From: Paracoccaceae bacterium
GTDB lineage: Bacteria > Pseudomonadota > Alphaproteobacteria > Rhodobacterales > Rhodobacteraceae
Assembly (NCBI GenBank): GCA_017510335.1
Contig: JAFWNM010000013.1
Location: forward strand, 186,001 to 250,000
Length of the DNA stretch: 64,000 bases
Direction: 5' to 3'
Shown: positions 55,096 through 63,132 of the stretch, piece by piece
Position numbering within the stretch: position 1 is the stretch's first letter
Layout: every line of letters begins with the position of its first letter
Translations under genes and position numbers: made by a program
The notes under the pieces: generated by a model
Told to the model about the DNA's origin: nothing
Seen by the model: only the letters and a program-made list of their open reading frames with translations
Database searches by the model: none

Positions 55096-55422
55096 ATGCG
55101 TTACCGCACCCAAAGACAGCGCCAAAGCACACCCGTCGGAATAATTCGCAACGGCACGCGCATTTTGTCCCATCTGGTCGATGTGTCTGACGGGGGGGTG
55201 CGGTTGCAATGCAGTCTGGAAACCCGCCCCGGCGAAGTGCTGCAATTGCATGCCAAAGGGGCCATCGTCATGGCCGAAGTGCGCTGGATAAAGGGCAACC
55301 ATATCGGTTTGCAATTCACCAAAGACGGATCTGCCGCAGACCGTTCCCGGTTTTTGCTGCGCCTGATACCGGGAAAGCAGCAGATCAGCGGTGCAAGAGT
55401 CCACGGGTTTACCGAATTGTAG
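55096..55422 (+). CDS. PilZ domain protein
   Basis: 108-aa single PilZ domain. RYRTQRQRQSTPVGII contains the Arg-rich c-di-GMP switch (RxxxR-type), followed by VDVSDGGVRLQC (the D/NxSxxG motif) and HIGLQFTK. It would bind cyclic di-GMP. The start at 55096 is near ACAGG; 55072 is an alternative without a ribosome site. The upstream 130 bp is AT-rich and separates it from the divergent Slam-like gene. Confidence 0.85.
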   Translation: MRYRTQRQRQSTPVGIIRNGTRILSHLVDVSDGGVRLQCSLETRPGEVLQLHAKGAIVMAEVRWIKGNHIGLQFTKDGSAADRSRFLLRLIPGKQQISGARVHGFTEL

Positions 55423-55478
55423 CAGCAGGTTGCAGCTGCACCTGCGGGGTGTGGGGATCAGGCGTTCACGGGGCGTTT

Positions 55479-55577
55479 TGGCGTGAAGGGGACGTTGGCG
55501 GGGAAATGCCCCGGTGCGAAACCAAGGCCGCAGGCCGCCGCACACGCGGCGGGCCGTCCCGCGGCCCGCCGCGTGTG
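55479..55577 (+). repeat. Family A repeat, copy with 15-bp hairpin
   Basis: TGGCGTGAAGGGGACGTTGG, then ATGCCCCGGTGCG, then AGGCCGCAGGCCGCCGCA, then a perfect 15-bp stem CACACGCGGCGGGCC (55541-55555) and GGCCCGCCGCGTGTG (55563-55577) with a 7-nt loop. It matches 4083-4174 block by block. It occupies most of the gap between the PilZ gene and the LysR gene. Confidence 0.8.
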
Positions 55578-55637
55578 CTGGCTTCAACCAAGCGCCAATA
55601 CCAAAAAAACCAATCGCGGCGGTATCTGCCGCAGTCT

Positions 55638-56552
55638 TCAACCCTTTCCGGCAGTGTCCACTTGCCCTTGCAGGCGCGTGACTTCCTGCCGCAAACCGCG
55701 CACCAACGCCTCTGCAAACCGGTTCAGGCGGGCAACACGCCGGTCATCAAGATGGCGGATCAGGAAAAAGCTGCGCGTCAGGCTGAACATGTCAGGCAGA
55801 ACGCGCTGAATATCGGCCCCTGCGGGAATGGCGAAATCATGCACCACGCCAATGCCAGCCCCACTGCGCACCCAATTGAATTGCACGGCGACCGAATTGG
55901 ATGTCAGCGCGACCTGTTCAAGCCCCAGTTGCGCCAGATAGTCCAGTTCGCGGTCAAAGATCATGTCAGGAATATAACCTATAACCCGATGCGCACGCAG
56001 GTCGCGCAAATCCCGGATGGGGGGGTGGTCTGCCAGATACCGGCGAGAGGCCGCAAGATGCAGCTGATATTGCGTGATCTTCTGCACCGACAACCGCCCC
56101 GCTTCGGGCGCAGATACGCCAATGGCCATATCCGCTTCGCGCCGCGACAGGTTGAACACGCGTGGCAGCGCGATGATCTGCACCTCCAACGCGGGGTTTT
56201 CGGCGCAGATCGCGGCCACCACCTGCGGCAACAGGTAATTCGCGCACCCGTCCGGTGCCCCGATGCGGATCTGGCCTGACAGGCCGGTTCCGCCTGTGGC
56301 CTGTGCGGCGTCACTGGCGGCAATCAGGGCGGTTTCGGCCTCGATGGCGTGGGGCAGCAGGCGCGCACCGTCCTCGGTCAGTGCATAGCCTTGGTGCGAG
56401 CGCGTGAACAACCGCCGCCCCAGCCCGTCTTCCAGCCGGGTAATGCGCCGCCCCACTGTGGCCGGGTCCAAACGCAGCACCTGCCCTGCCCGCCCAAGGC
56501 TTTCGCCCCGCGCAAGCGCCAGAAACACGCGCATATCATCCCAATCCATCAT
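55638..56552 (-). CDS. LysR-family transcriptional regulator
   Basis: 304-aa regulator: N-terminal HTH (MRVFLALARGESLGRAGQVL and DPATVGRRITRLEDGLG), then a type 2 periplasmic-binding-like co-inducer domain (IRIGAPDGCANYLLPQVVAA). It lies divergent from mmsA with a 115-bp gap, so it is the likely regulator of the valine operon. The start at 56552 (MMDWDDMRV) begins the domain; a much longer frame upstream is an artefact that overlaps mmsA. Confidence 0.9.
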   Translation of the reverse strand: MMDWDDMRVFLALARGESLGRAGQVLRLDPATVGRRITRLEDGLGRRLFTRSHQGYALTEDGARLLPHAIEAETALIAASDAAQATGGTGLSGQIRIGAPDGCANYLLPQVVAAICAENPALEVQIIALPRVFNLSRREADMAIGVSAPEAGRLSVQKITQYQLHLAASRRYLADHPPIRDLRDLRAHRVIGYIPDMIFDRELDYLAQLGLEQVALTSNSVAVQFNWVRSGAGIGVVHDFAIPAGADIQRVLPDMFSLTRSFFLIRHLDDRRVARLNRFAEALVRGLRQEVTRLQGQVDTAGKG

Positions 56553-56667
56553 TGCCGCAGTCAAGGCCAACCATTGCAAAAACGCAAGACCATTTTGGAG
56601 TATTCCCTGTTCACAGCGCGAAAATGCAAAGCTATGCTCTGGCCAAACCCCAGAACAGGAGGACAGC

Positions 56668-58167
56668 ATGAAAGAGCTTTCACATTGGATTGACGGGCAG
56701 CGCGTTTCAGGCACATCCGGGCGTTTTGCCGATGTGTTCAACCCCGCCACCGGCGACGTGCAGGCGCGCGTGCCGCTGGCGTCCAAGGCCGAACTGGATG
56801 ACGCGGTTGCGCGCGCAGCACGCGCGCAGGTCAAATGGGGGGCCACCAACCCCCAACGCCGCGCGCGCGTCATGATGGCGGCGGTCCAGCTGATCAACCG
56901 CGACATGGACAAACTGGCCGAGGCCCTGTCATCGGAACATGGCAAGACCTTCCCCGACGCCAAGGGCGACATCCAGCGCGGGCTGGAAGTCATTGAATAT
57001 TGCATCGGCGCGCCGCAATTGCTGAAGGGCGAATTCACCGACAGCGCAGGCCCGGGCATTGACATGTATTCCATGCGCCAGCCGCTGGGTGTGGTTGCGG
57101 GCATCACGCCCTTCAACTTTCCGGCCATGATTCCGCTGTGGAAAATGGGGCCTGCCCTGGCCTGCGGGAACGCGATGATCCTGAAACCGTCCGAACGTGA
57201 CCCGTCTGTGCCGCTGATGCTGGCCGAGATTTTCAAGGAAGCGGGCCTGCCTGACGGGGTGCTGCAAGTCGTCAATGGCGACAAGGAATCGGTTGATGCG
57301 ATTTTGGACAATGACACCATTCAGGCCGTGGGGTTTGTGGGCTCCACACCCATTGCGCATTACATCTATTCGCGCGGCTGCGCCAATGGCAAGCGCGTGC
57401 AGTGTTTTGGGGGTGCCAAAAACCACATGATCATCATGCCGGACGCCGATATGGACCTGGCCGCCGATGCGCTGGTTGGCGCAGGATATGGCGCGGCGGG
57501 CGAGCGGTGCATGGCCATTTCCGTGGCCGTTCCAGTGGGCGAAGGCACTGCCGAGGCGCTGCGCGAACGTCTGGTTCCCAAGATCGAGGCGCTGAAAGTC
57601 GGCCCCTGGACAGCAGGCGATGATGTGGATTACGGCCCTGTCGTGACCGCCGCCGCGAAGGAAAACATCCTGCGGCTGGTGGAAACCGGCGTGGAACAAG
57701 GGGCAGAACTGGTCATTGACGGGCGCGGGTTCAACCTGCAGGGGTATGAAAACGGGTTCTTCGTAGGCCCCCATCTGTTTGACCATGTGACGCCGGACAT
57801 GGACATCTACCGCAAGGAAATTTTCGGCCCTGTCCTGTCGATGGTGCGCGCGGCCAGCTATGAAGAAGCCATCGGGCTGGCGATGGACCATGAATATGGC
57901 AATGGCACTGCAATCTTCACCCGCGACGGGGACGCAGCGCGCGATTTTGCGCATCGCATCAATATCGGGATGGTGGGGATCAATGTGCCCATCCCCGTGC
58001 CACTGGCCTATCACACATTCGGCGGGTGGAAGAAATCGGGCTTTGGCGATCTGAACCAGCACGGGCCGGATGCGTTCAAATTCTACACCCGCACCAAAAC
58101 CGTGACATCGCGCTGGCCCAGCGGGATCAAGGAAGGCGCTGCGTTCAACTTCAAGGCGATGGACTGA
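56668..58167 (+). CDS. mmsA: CoA-acylating methylmalonate-semialdehyde dehydrogenase
   Basis: 499-aa aldehyde dehydrogenase of the MmsA group, converting methylmalonate semialdehyde with CoA and NAD to propionyl-CoA and CO2. ISPFNFPAMIPLWKM-like segment (GITPFNFPAMIPLWKMGPAL), nucleophile Cys281 in GAAGERCMAISVAV, and GNGTAIFTRDGDAARDF are present. AGGAGGACAGC precedes ATG 56668. First gene of the valine operon. Confidence 0.95.
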   Translation: MKELSHWIDGQRVSGTSGRFADVFNPATGDVQARVPLASKAELDDAVARAARAQVKWGATNPQRRARVMMAAVQLINRDMDKLAEALSSEHGKTFPDAKGDIQRGLEVIEYCIGAPQLLKGEFTDSAGPGIDMYSMRQPLGVVAGITPFNFPAMIPLWKMGPALACGNAMILKPSERDPSVPLMLAEIFKEAGLPDGVLQVVNGDKESVDAILDNDTIQAVGFVGSTPIAHYIYSRGCANGKRVQCFGGAKNHMIIMPDADMDLAADALVGAGYGAAGERCMAISVAVPVGEGTAEALRERLVPKIEALKVGPWTAGDDVDYGPVVTAAAKENILRLVETGVEQGAELVIDGRGFNLQGYENGFFVGPHLFDHVTPDMDIYRKEIFGPVLSMVRAASYEEAIGLAMDHEYGNGTAIFTRDGDAARDFAHRINIGMVGINVPIPVPLAYHTFGGWKKSGFGDLNQHGPDAFKFYTRTKTVTSRWPSGIKEGAAFNFKAMD

Positions 58168-58175
58168 CGACCATC

Positions 58176-58196
58176 AGGGGGGCTTCGCGCCCCCCT
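58176..58196 (+). terminator. Hairpin after mmsA
   Basis: An 8-bp stem AGGGGGGC / GCCCCCCT with a 5-nt loop, 8 nt after the mmsA stop, followed by CTTGG without a T run. Partial termination or processing would lower expression of the downstream genes relative to mmsA. Confidence 0.6.
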
Positions 58197-58228
58197 CTTG
58201 GCGCTGGCGCGCCAATTCACCCCCTGCG

Positions 58229-58250
58229 GAGTATTTGGCGGCAAGATGAA
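58229..58250 (+). repeat. 22-nt intergenic motif, degenerate copy 3
   Basis: GAGTATTTGGCGGCAAGATG, matching 18 or so of 22 positions of the identical copies at 30928 and 46017. It lies 54 nt upstream of the acyl-CoA dehydrogenase start, sense strand. Confidence 0.55.
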
Positions 58251-58304
58251 ATATTGCTGCAAGATTCCGGCACTATCGGGGGTTAGGCTTGGTGGGAGAA
58301 TGTG

Positions 58305-59447
58305 ATGGATTTCAGGTTGACCGAGGAATCAGACGCAATTTTTGACATGGCGCGCGCGTTCGGGCTGGAGCATATCGCGCCATTTGCGCGCGCGTGGGAA
58401 GCGCAGGGCACCATCCCCAAAGAGCTGTGGGCACGCTTTGCCGACCTGGGGTTTGGCGGGCTGTATGTGCGCGAAGACAGCGGCGGGGCGGGTTTGTCGC
58501 GGCTGGATGCCACGCTGATATTTGAAGCGCTGTCCATGTCCTGCCCCTCGGTTGCGGCGTTTTTATCCATTCACAATATGTGCGCGGCCATGATCGACAA
58601 ATTCGGGTCCGAGCAGATGCGCGCTGATTTATTGCCGCGCGTGGTCGGGCTGGAGTGCTTCATGTCCTATTGCCTGACTGAACCGGGGTCGGGGTCGGAT
58701 GCGGCGGCGCTGAAAACGCGCGCGCTGCGCGACAACGACGGCTATGTTCTGAACGGGACCAAGGCGTTTATTTCGGGCGCGGGCTATTCGGACGGCTATA
58801 TTGTTATGGCGCGCACAGGCGCGGACGGGCCGCGCGGGATTTCGGCGCTGGTGGTGATGGACGGGGCGCGCGGGCTAAGCTTTGGCGCGCTGGAAGACAA
58901 GATGGGCTGGCGGTCCCAGCCCACCCGTCAGGTGCAGTTCGATGAGTGCCATGTGGATGCTGGCGCCCTGCTGGGCGAGGAAGGGCACGGGTTTCGGTAT
59001 GCCATGGCGGGGCTGGACGGAGGGCGGCTGAATATTGCGGCCTGTTCGTTGGGCGGCGCACAGGCCGCGCTGGATGCGACACTGTCCTATATGGGCGAGC
59101 GGCACGCTTTCGGGCAATCGCTGGACCAGTTTCAGGCGCTGCAATTCCGGCTGGCCGATATGGAGATTGAACTACAGGCCGCGCGCGTATTCCTGCGTCA
59201 GGCAGCGTGGAAGCTGGACCAGGGCGCGCCAGATGCGACAAAGTTTTGTGCCATGGCCAAGAAATTCGTTACTGAAACAGGCAGCCGCGTGGCGGATCAA
59301 TGCCTGCAATTGCATGGCGGATACGGATATCTGGCCGATTACGGGATTGAAAAGCTGGTGCGGGATTTGCGGGTGCACCAGATCCTTGAAGGCACGAATG
59401 AAATCATGCGCCTGATTGTGGCGCGCCAGATGCTGGCGGCGCGCTGA
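58305..59447 (+). CDS. Acyl-CoA dehydrogenase, probable isobutyryl-CoA dehydrogenase
   Basis: 380-aa FAD enzyme. LTEPGSGSDAAALKTRALRD (FAD/CoA segment), RTGADGPRGISALVV, LEDKMGWRSQPTRQVQF, and the C-terminal QILEGTNEIMRLIVARQML with the FAD-contact region. Position between mmsA and 3-hydroxyisobutyryl-CoA hydrolase argues for isobutyryl-CoA as substrate (valine to methacrylyl-CoA). GGTGGGAGAA precedes ATG 58305; a GTG one codon earlier is possible. Confidence 0.88.
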   Translation: MDFRLTEESDAIFDMARAFGLEHIAPFARAWEAQGTIPKELWARFADLGFGGLYVREDSGGAGLSRLDATLIFEALSMSCPSVAAFLSIHNMCAAMIDKFGSEQMRADLLPRVVGLECFMSYCLTEPGSGSDAAALKTRALRDNDGYVLNGTKAFISGAGYSDGYIVMARTGADGPRGISALVVMDGARGLSFGALEDKMGWRSQPTRQVQFDECHVDAGALLGEEGHGFRYAMAGLDGGRLNIAACSLGGAQAALDATLSYMGERHAFGQSLDQFQALQFRLADMEIELQAARVFLRQAAWKLDQGAPDATKFCAMAKKFVTETGSRVADQCLQLHGGYGYLADYGIEKLVRDLRVHQILEGTNEIMRLIVARQMLAAR

Positions 59448-60481
59448 TGGCGGATGTTTTCATCCGCACGCAAGGGCGCGCGGGCCGCGTGACCCTGACA
59501 CGCGCAAAAGCGTTGAATGCCTTGAGCTATGAGATGTGTCTGGCCATTGATGCGGCACTGCGGGACTGGGCCGATGATGACAGCGTTGCGCTGATCGTCA
59601 TTGATGCCGAAGGCGACAAGGCCTTTTGCGCAGGCGGCGATATTGCGCAGATGTATGAAACCGGCCGCAGGGGCGATTACAGCTATGGGCGGAGATTCTG
59701 GGCCGATGAATACCGCATGAATGCGCGGCTGGCGGAATACCGCAAGCCCATCGTCAGCTTTCTGCAGGGCTTCGTCATGGGCGGTGGCGTGGGGCTGGGG
59801 TGTCATGTCAGCCACCGTGTGGTGTGTGAAACCAGCCAGATTGCCATGCCGGAATGCAGCATCGGGCTTGTGCCGGATGTGGGGGGGACGCATCTTCTGG
59901 CGCGGGCACCGGGGCATCTGGGGGCCTATCTGGGCCTGACGGGGGCGCGCATGGGCGCAGGCGATGCGATGCGCGCAGGGTTTGCCGATATCTTCGTGCT
60001 TGCTGCCGACTGGGGCGCCCTCAAGGCCGCGCTGAGTGATACGGGCACAGTTGATGTGTTGCCGTCCCCAACGCCGCCCCCCCACGCGCCGCTTCTGGCG
60101 CATGAGCAGTTGATTGACGCCGCGTTCGGGCAGGATTCAGTTGCAGATATTTTGGTCTGGCTGGACCGCGATGGAACGGAATTCGCGCAGCGCACGGCCA
60201 AAGCGCTTCGGCGCAATGCCCCCTTGGCTTTGGCATGCACTTTGGCGATGCTGCGCGGCCTGGGCAGGGGCGCGACCATCCGCGACGCGTTGATGCAGGA
60301 ATTGCGGTTTACTTGGCGGTCCATGGAGCAAGCGGATTTCCTGGAGGGTATTCGTGCCGCCATCATCGACAAGGACCGCAGCCCGCGCTGGCGTCATGGC
60401 CGCCCCGAGGACGTGAGGGAGGACGACATAGCGGCGATGCTGGCGTCATTGGGACCGGATGAGTTGACATTTGATACTTGA
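59447..60481 (+). CDS. 3-Hydroxyisobutyryl-CoA hydrolase (enoyl-CoA hydratase/isomerase family)
   Basis: 344-aa crotonase-fold enzyme. KAFCAGGDIAQMYETG forms the oxyanion hole, and FLQGFVMGGGVGLGCHVSHR with MPECSIGLVPDVGGTHLLAR is the active-site region with the Glu and Asp typical of HIBCH. It hydrolyses 3-hydroxyisobutyryl-CoA to 3-hydroxyisobutyrate. Its ATG overlaps the previous stop by 1 nt (TGATG), so translation is coupled. A family B repeat begins inside its TGA stop codon. Confidence 0.9.
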   Translation: MADVFIRTQGRAGRVTLTRAKALNALSYEMCLAIDAALRDWADDDSVALIVIDAEGDKAFCAGGDIAQMYETGRRGDYSYGRRFWADEYRMNARLAEYRKPIVSFLQGFVMGGGVGLGCHVSHRVVCETSQIAMPECSIGLVPDVGGTHLLARAPGHLGAYLGLTGARMGAGDAMRAGFADIFVLAADWGALKAALSDTGTVDVLPSPTPPPHAPLLAHEQLIDAAFGQDSVADILVWLDRDGTEFAQRTAKALRRNAPLALACTLAMLRGLGRGATIRDALMQELRFTWRSMEQADFLEGIRAAIIDKDRSPRWRHGRPEDVREDDIAAMLASLGPDELTFDT

Positions 60482-60579
60482 GCATATCGCGTTCATTCGT
60501 ATTCACGCGATATGCTCGGACGTAGTGATGTCGCATGTTCGAGGCGCTTAAAGCCGGTTGCCGGGTTTGAGCAACATGC
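60480..60579 (-). repeat. Family B repeat, full-length copy with hairpin
   Basis: On the plus strand, a 12-bp perfect hairpin GAGCATATCGCG (60480-60491) and CGCGATATGCTC (60506-60517) with a 14-nt loop overlaps the stop codon; GCTTAAAGCCGG and TTGCCGGGTTTGAGCAACATGC follow. The minus strand aligns along its length with 24221-24320, with the same 14-nt loop length. Confidence 0.8.
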
Positions 60580-60598
60580 ACTAACTGGAGGGATTGAC

Positions 60599-61471
60599 AT
60601 GAAAATCGGGTTTATCGGGCTGGGGAACATGGGCGGGCCAATGGCCGCCAATCTGGCCAGTGCTGGCCATCAGGTCACTGGATTCGACCTGGCGGCCCCC
60701 TGCCCGCAAGGGGTGGCCTGCGCCAGCAATGCTGCAGACGCGGCAACAGGCGCAGATGTGGTCATTACAATGCTGCCCAATGGCGCGATCCTGCGCGATG
60801 TCGCGGCGTCAGTCCTTCCCGCCATGCGCGAAGGCGCGGTGCTGTGCGACTGTTCCACTGTGGATGTCGACAGCGCACGCGCGGTCGCGCAACAGGCTGT
60901 TGGCGCAGGGCTGGGCGCGCTGGATGCACCCGTGTCGGGCGGGGTTGGCGGGGCCAGCGCGGGCACGCTGACCTTCATGGTGGGCGGGTCTGAAGATGCG
61001 TTTGCAACGGTCCTGCCGTTGTTTGACATCATGGGACAAAAGGCCGTGCATTGCGGCGCATCAGGGGCCGGTCAGGCCGCAAAAATCTGCAACAACATGA
61101 TCCTTGGTGCCACAATGGCCGTCACCTGCGAGGCATTCGCGCTGGCCGACAAGCTGGGGTTGGACCGCGCGCGCATGTTCGATGTGGTGTCGACGTCATC
61201 GGGCTATAGCTGGTCCATGAATGCCTATTGCCCGGCCCCCGGTGTCGGCCCCCAAAGCCCGGCCGACAATGGCTACAAGCCGGGATTTGCGGCAGAACTG
61301 ATGCTGAAGGATTTGCGCCTGTCCCAACAGGCCGCCGACAGCGTGGACGCCCCCACCCCCATCGGCGCATGCGCAACACAGCTATATGAAAATTTCGTCG
61401 AGAACGAGGGCGGCAAAGGGCGCGACTTTTCAGCCCTGTTGCCCCATTTTAGCACACGCGGACGCATATGA
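60599..61471 (+). CDS. mmsB: 3-Hydroxyisobutyrate dehydrogenase
   Basis: 290-aa NAD-dependent beta-hydroxyacid dehydrogenase making methylmalonate semialdehyde for MmsA. Rossmann motif GFIGLGNMGGPMAANL, the DAPVSGGVGGASAGTLTFM signature, catalytic Lys in GASGAGQAAKICNNM and the GYKPGFAAELMLKDLRL tail are all present. TGGAGGGATTG precedes ATG 60599. It follows the hydrolase gene across a 120-bp repeat and closes the valine pathway within the operon. Confidence 0.95.
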   Translation: MKIGFIGLGNMGGPMAANLASAGHQVTGFDLAAPCPQGVACASNAADAATGADVVITMLPNGAILRDVAASVLPAMREGAVLCDCSTVDVDSARAVAQQAVGAGLGALDAPVSGGVGGASAGTLTFMVGGSEDAFATVLPLFDIMGQKAVHCGASGAGQAAKICNNMILGATMAVTCEAFALADKLGLDRARMFDVVSTSSGYSWSMNAYCPAPGVGPQSPADNGYKPGFAAELMLKDLRLSQQAADSVDAPTPIGACATQLYENFVENEGGKGRDFSALLPHFSTRGRI

Positions 61472-62109
61472 TGGCATGGGCGGCCCAAACACTGCCCGGG
61501 CTGGCACCGCCCCAGATTGCCCGACTGGACGCCCTGCCGTGCCAGAATGTGCCCGCGCATAGCCTCCTCTTTCATGCAGGCGACAGGGCGCAAGGTTTCG
61601 CCATGGTACTGGCAGGCCGCATAGAGGTGCATCTGACCAGCGTTTCAGGGCGTGAAATACTGCTCTATGCCATTGAACCGGGCCAAAGCTGCATCCAGAC
61701 AACCTTGGGCCTGTTGGGGGATGCGCCCTATAGCGGCACGGCCACAACGATGACCGACTGCCGCTTGGTCATGATCCCCGCCGCGCTGTTTCATGACCTG
61801 ATGGCATCATCCCTGGTGTTTCGGAACTTCGTGTTCCGCGCCTTTGCCGCGCGCATGGCAGAAGTGACAGAACTGTTGGAACAGGTGGCCTTTAGCCGTA
61901 TCGAAGCCAGACTTGCGCGCGCGTTGCTGGACATGGACGACCACGGCGATATTGGCGCGACCCATGCACAACTTGCCGCCAGAATCGGCACAGCGCGCGA
62001 AGTCATCTCGCGCCAGTTGGAACGCTGGACCGCTGCAGGCATTTTGCAGACAGGCCGGGGCCATGTCACCATCCGCGACCGCAGCGCATTGCAGGCCCTG
62101 GCCCAATAA
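61468..62109 (+). CDS. Crp/Fnr-family transcriptional regulator
   Basis: 213-aa regulator with a cNMP-binding-like beta barrel (HSLLFHAGDRAQGFAMVLAG and GREILLYAIEPGQSC) and a C-terminal winged HTH. The recognition helix TAREVISRQLERW has the Glu-x-x-Ser-Arg order of FNR-type proteins. There is no N-terminal Cys cluster for [4Fe-4S], so oxygen sensing by an FNR cluster is unlikely. The start overlaps mmsB by 4 nt (ATGA), linking it to the valine operon; an inverted repeat follows its stop. Confidence 0.9.
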   Translation: MMAWAAQTLPGLAPPQIARLDALPCQNVPAHSLLFHAGDRAQGFAMVLAGRIEVHLTSVSGREILLYAIEPGQSCIQTTLGLLGDAPYSGTATTMTDCRLVMIPAALFHDLMASSLVFRNFVFRAFAARMAEVTELLEQVAFSRIEARLARALLDMDDHGDIGATHAQLAARIGTAREVISRQLERWTAAGILQTGRGHVTIRDRSALQALAQ

Positions 62110-62122
62110 GCGCGCGCGGTAT

Positions 62123-62147
62123 GTGATCATGTCACAGACATGATCAC
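62123..62147. promoter_or_regulatory. Inverted repeat GTGATCATGT / ACATGATCAC
   Basis: A perfect 10-bp inverted repeat with a 5-nt centre, 13 nt after the Crp/Fnr gene and 50 nt before the DUF2892 gene. Both arms contain TGATCA, so it may be the binding site of the adjacent Crp/Fnr protein. It could also act as a weak hairpin terminator. Confidence 0.55.
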
Positions 62148-62197
62148 GCCCCCCTGCTACCGTCGCACCATCAAAACACCAAACAGGAGAGCATGTG

Positions 62198-62401
62198 ATG
62201 TTGGCACGAAATGTAGGCGGTATTGACCGTATCTTGCGTATTGTCGTGGGGCTGGCCCTGCTTGCGGGGTTTTTCTTGAATTCAGACGCAAGCCTGCGCT
62301 GGCTTTATCTGATTGGACTCGTTCCTTTGGCGACCGGCGTTATGCAAACCTGCCCGCTTTATTCGCTGATCGGGCTGAATACTTGTCCGGTCAAGAAATA
62401 G
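62198..62401 (+). CDS. DUF2892 inner-membrane protein
   Basis: 67-aa protein with two hydrophobic segments. RNVGGIDRILRIVVGLALLA is the characteristic start of DUF2892/YgaP-like proteins, then LRWLYLIGLVPLATGVMQTC and a C-terminal CPLYSLIGLNTCPVK with two Cys. AGGAGAGC precedes ATG 62198. Such proteins are often controlled by Crp/Fnr or ArsR regulators and linked to sulfur stress; here the Crp/Fnr gene is just upstream. Confidence 0.88.
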   Translation: MLARNVGGIDRILRIVVGLALLAGFFLNSDASLRWLYLIGLVPLATGVMQTCPLYSLIGLNTCPVKK

Positions 62402-62512
62402 CCCGCAGCAACGCAAATTTGGTGGCAAAACGCAATGCCACCATTTCTTGCATTTTTTCATCAGAAGGGTCTTGCAGCGCCGCGCCGCCTTGGCTAAACA
62501 GCGCCACACAGT

Positions 62513-62587
62513 TGGGGTGTAGCCAAGTGGTAAGGCATCGGTTTTTGGTACCGTGTATCGTAGGTTCGAATCCTACCACCCCAGCCA
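62513..62587 (+). tRNA. tRNA-Gln (anticodon TTG)
   Basis: Acceptor arms TGGGGTG (62513-62519) and CACCCCA (62577-62583) pair perfectly, CCA is encoded at 62585-62587, the D arm AGCCAAGTGGTAAGGC and T arm GTAGGTTCGAATCCTAC are standard, and the anticodon loop is TTTTGGT with anticodon TTG. The first pair of the anticodon stem is a mismatch. A truncated integrase lies 190 bp downstream, so the gene is a candidate attachment site. Confidence 0.95.
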
Positions 62588-62775
62588 GTCTTTCCTAAGT
62601 TATTGATATACAATGCGGAATGCGGCCTGATTCCCAGTGACCCCCTGTTTTCGGGGTAACTGCGACACAGGACTGCATCACATCGGTGCATCACAGGGGC
62701 AATCATCGCCTCTTGAGCCGCCCCGATCCGCGACAGGCTTTTCGCGCCCTCCGACCTGAACCACAGGGGCGAGAG

Positions 62776-63132
62776 ATGGCACGGCTCAACCACACCATGC
62801 GCAGAGGGGCGGTTTACGTCTGGCGGCGCAGGCTTCCGGCAGGTCACCCGTCTTACAAGGGGAAATACGTGCAGATTTCCTTGCGAACGAAGGAGTTATC
62901 CACAGCGGAGGTGCTCGGGCCTCTTGTAAACACGGCTTTCAACGACATTATCAAACCCATGTTGACCGAAGCCATCACCCCTGAAGACGTCAAGACCTAC
63001 CTTGATTCTGTCGTCCAGAGCCACCTTGCGCAGATTGATGCCGCGCGCTGGGCAGTCGCCCCACCGTCACAGCCGCAACGCGCAGGCGACACAGCCATCG
63101 CCAGGGCCGACCCCGACCACCGGTCAGTTTAG
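62776..63132 (+). pseudogene. Truncated phage-type integrase (N-terminal part)
   Basis: 118-aa open frame: LNHTMRRGAVYVWRRRLPAG, QISLRTKELSTAEVLGPLV and EDVKTYLDSVVQSHLAQIDAARW match the N-terminal DNA-binding part (DUF6538-type) of tyrosine recombinases near tRNA genes in this group. After about residue 95 the sequence loses resemblance and ends; the core-binding and catalytic domains with Arg-His-Arg-Tyr are missing. A second frame near 63100-63180 may be a decayed continuation. It is a remnant of an integrated element next to tRNA-Gln. Confidence 0.65.

Noticed and set aside
57300-57320. A longer LysR reading frame starting inside mmsA
   Set aside because: The extension lies antisense to mmsA; the HTH domain begins at MMDWDDMRV.
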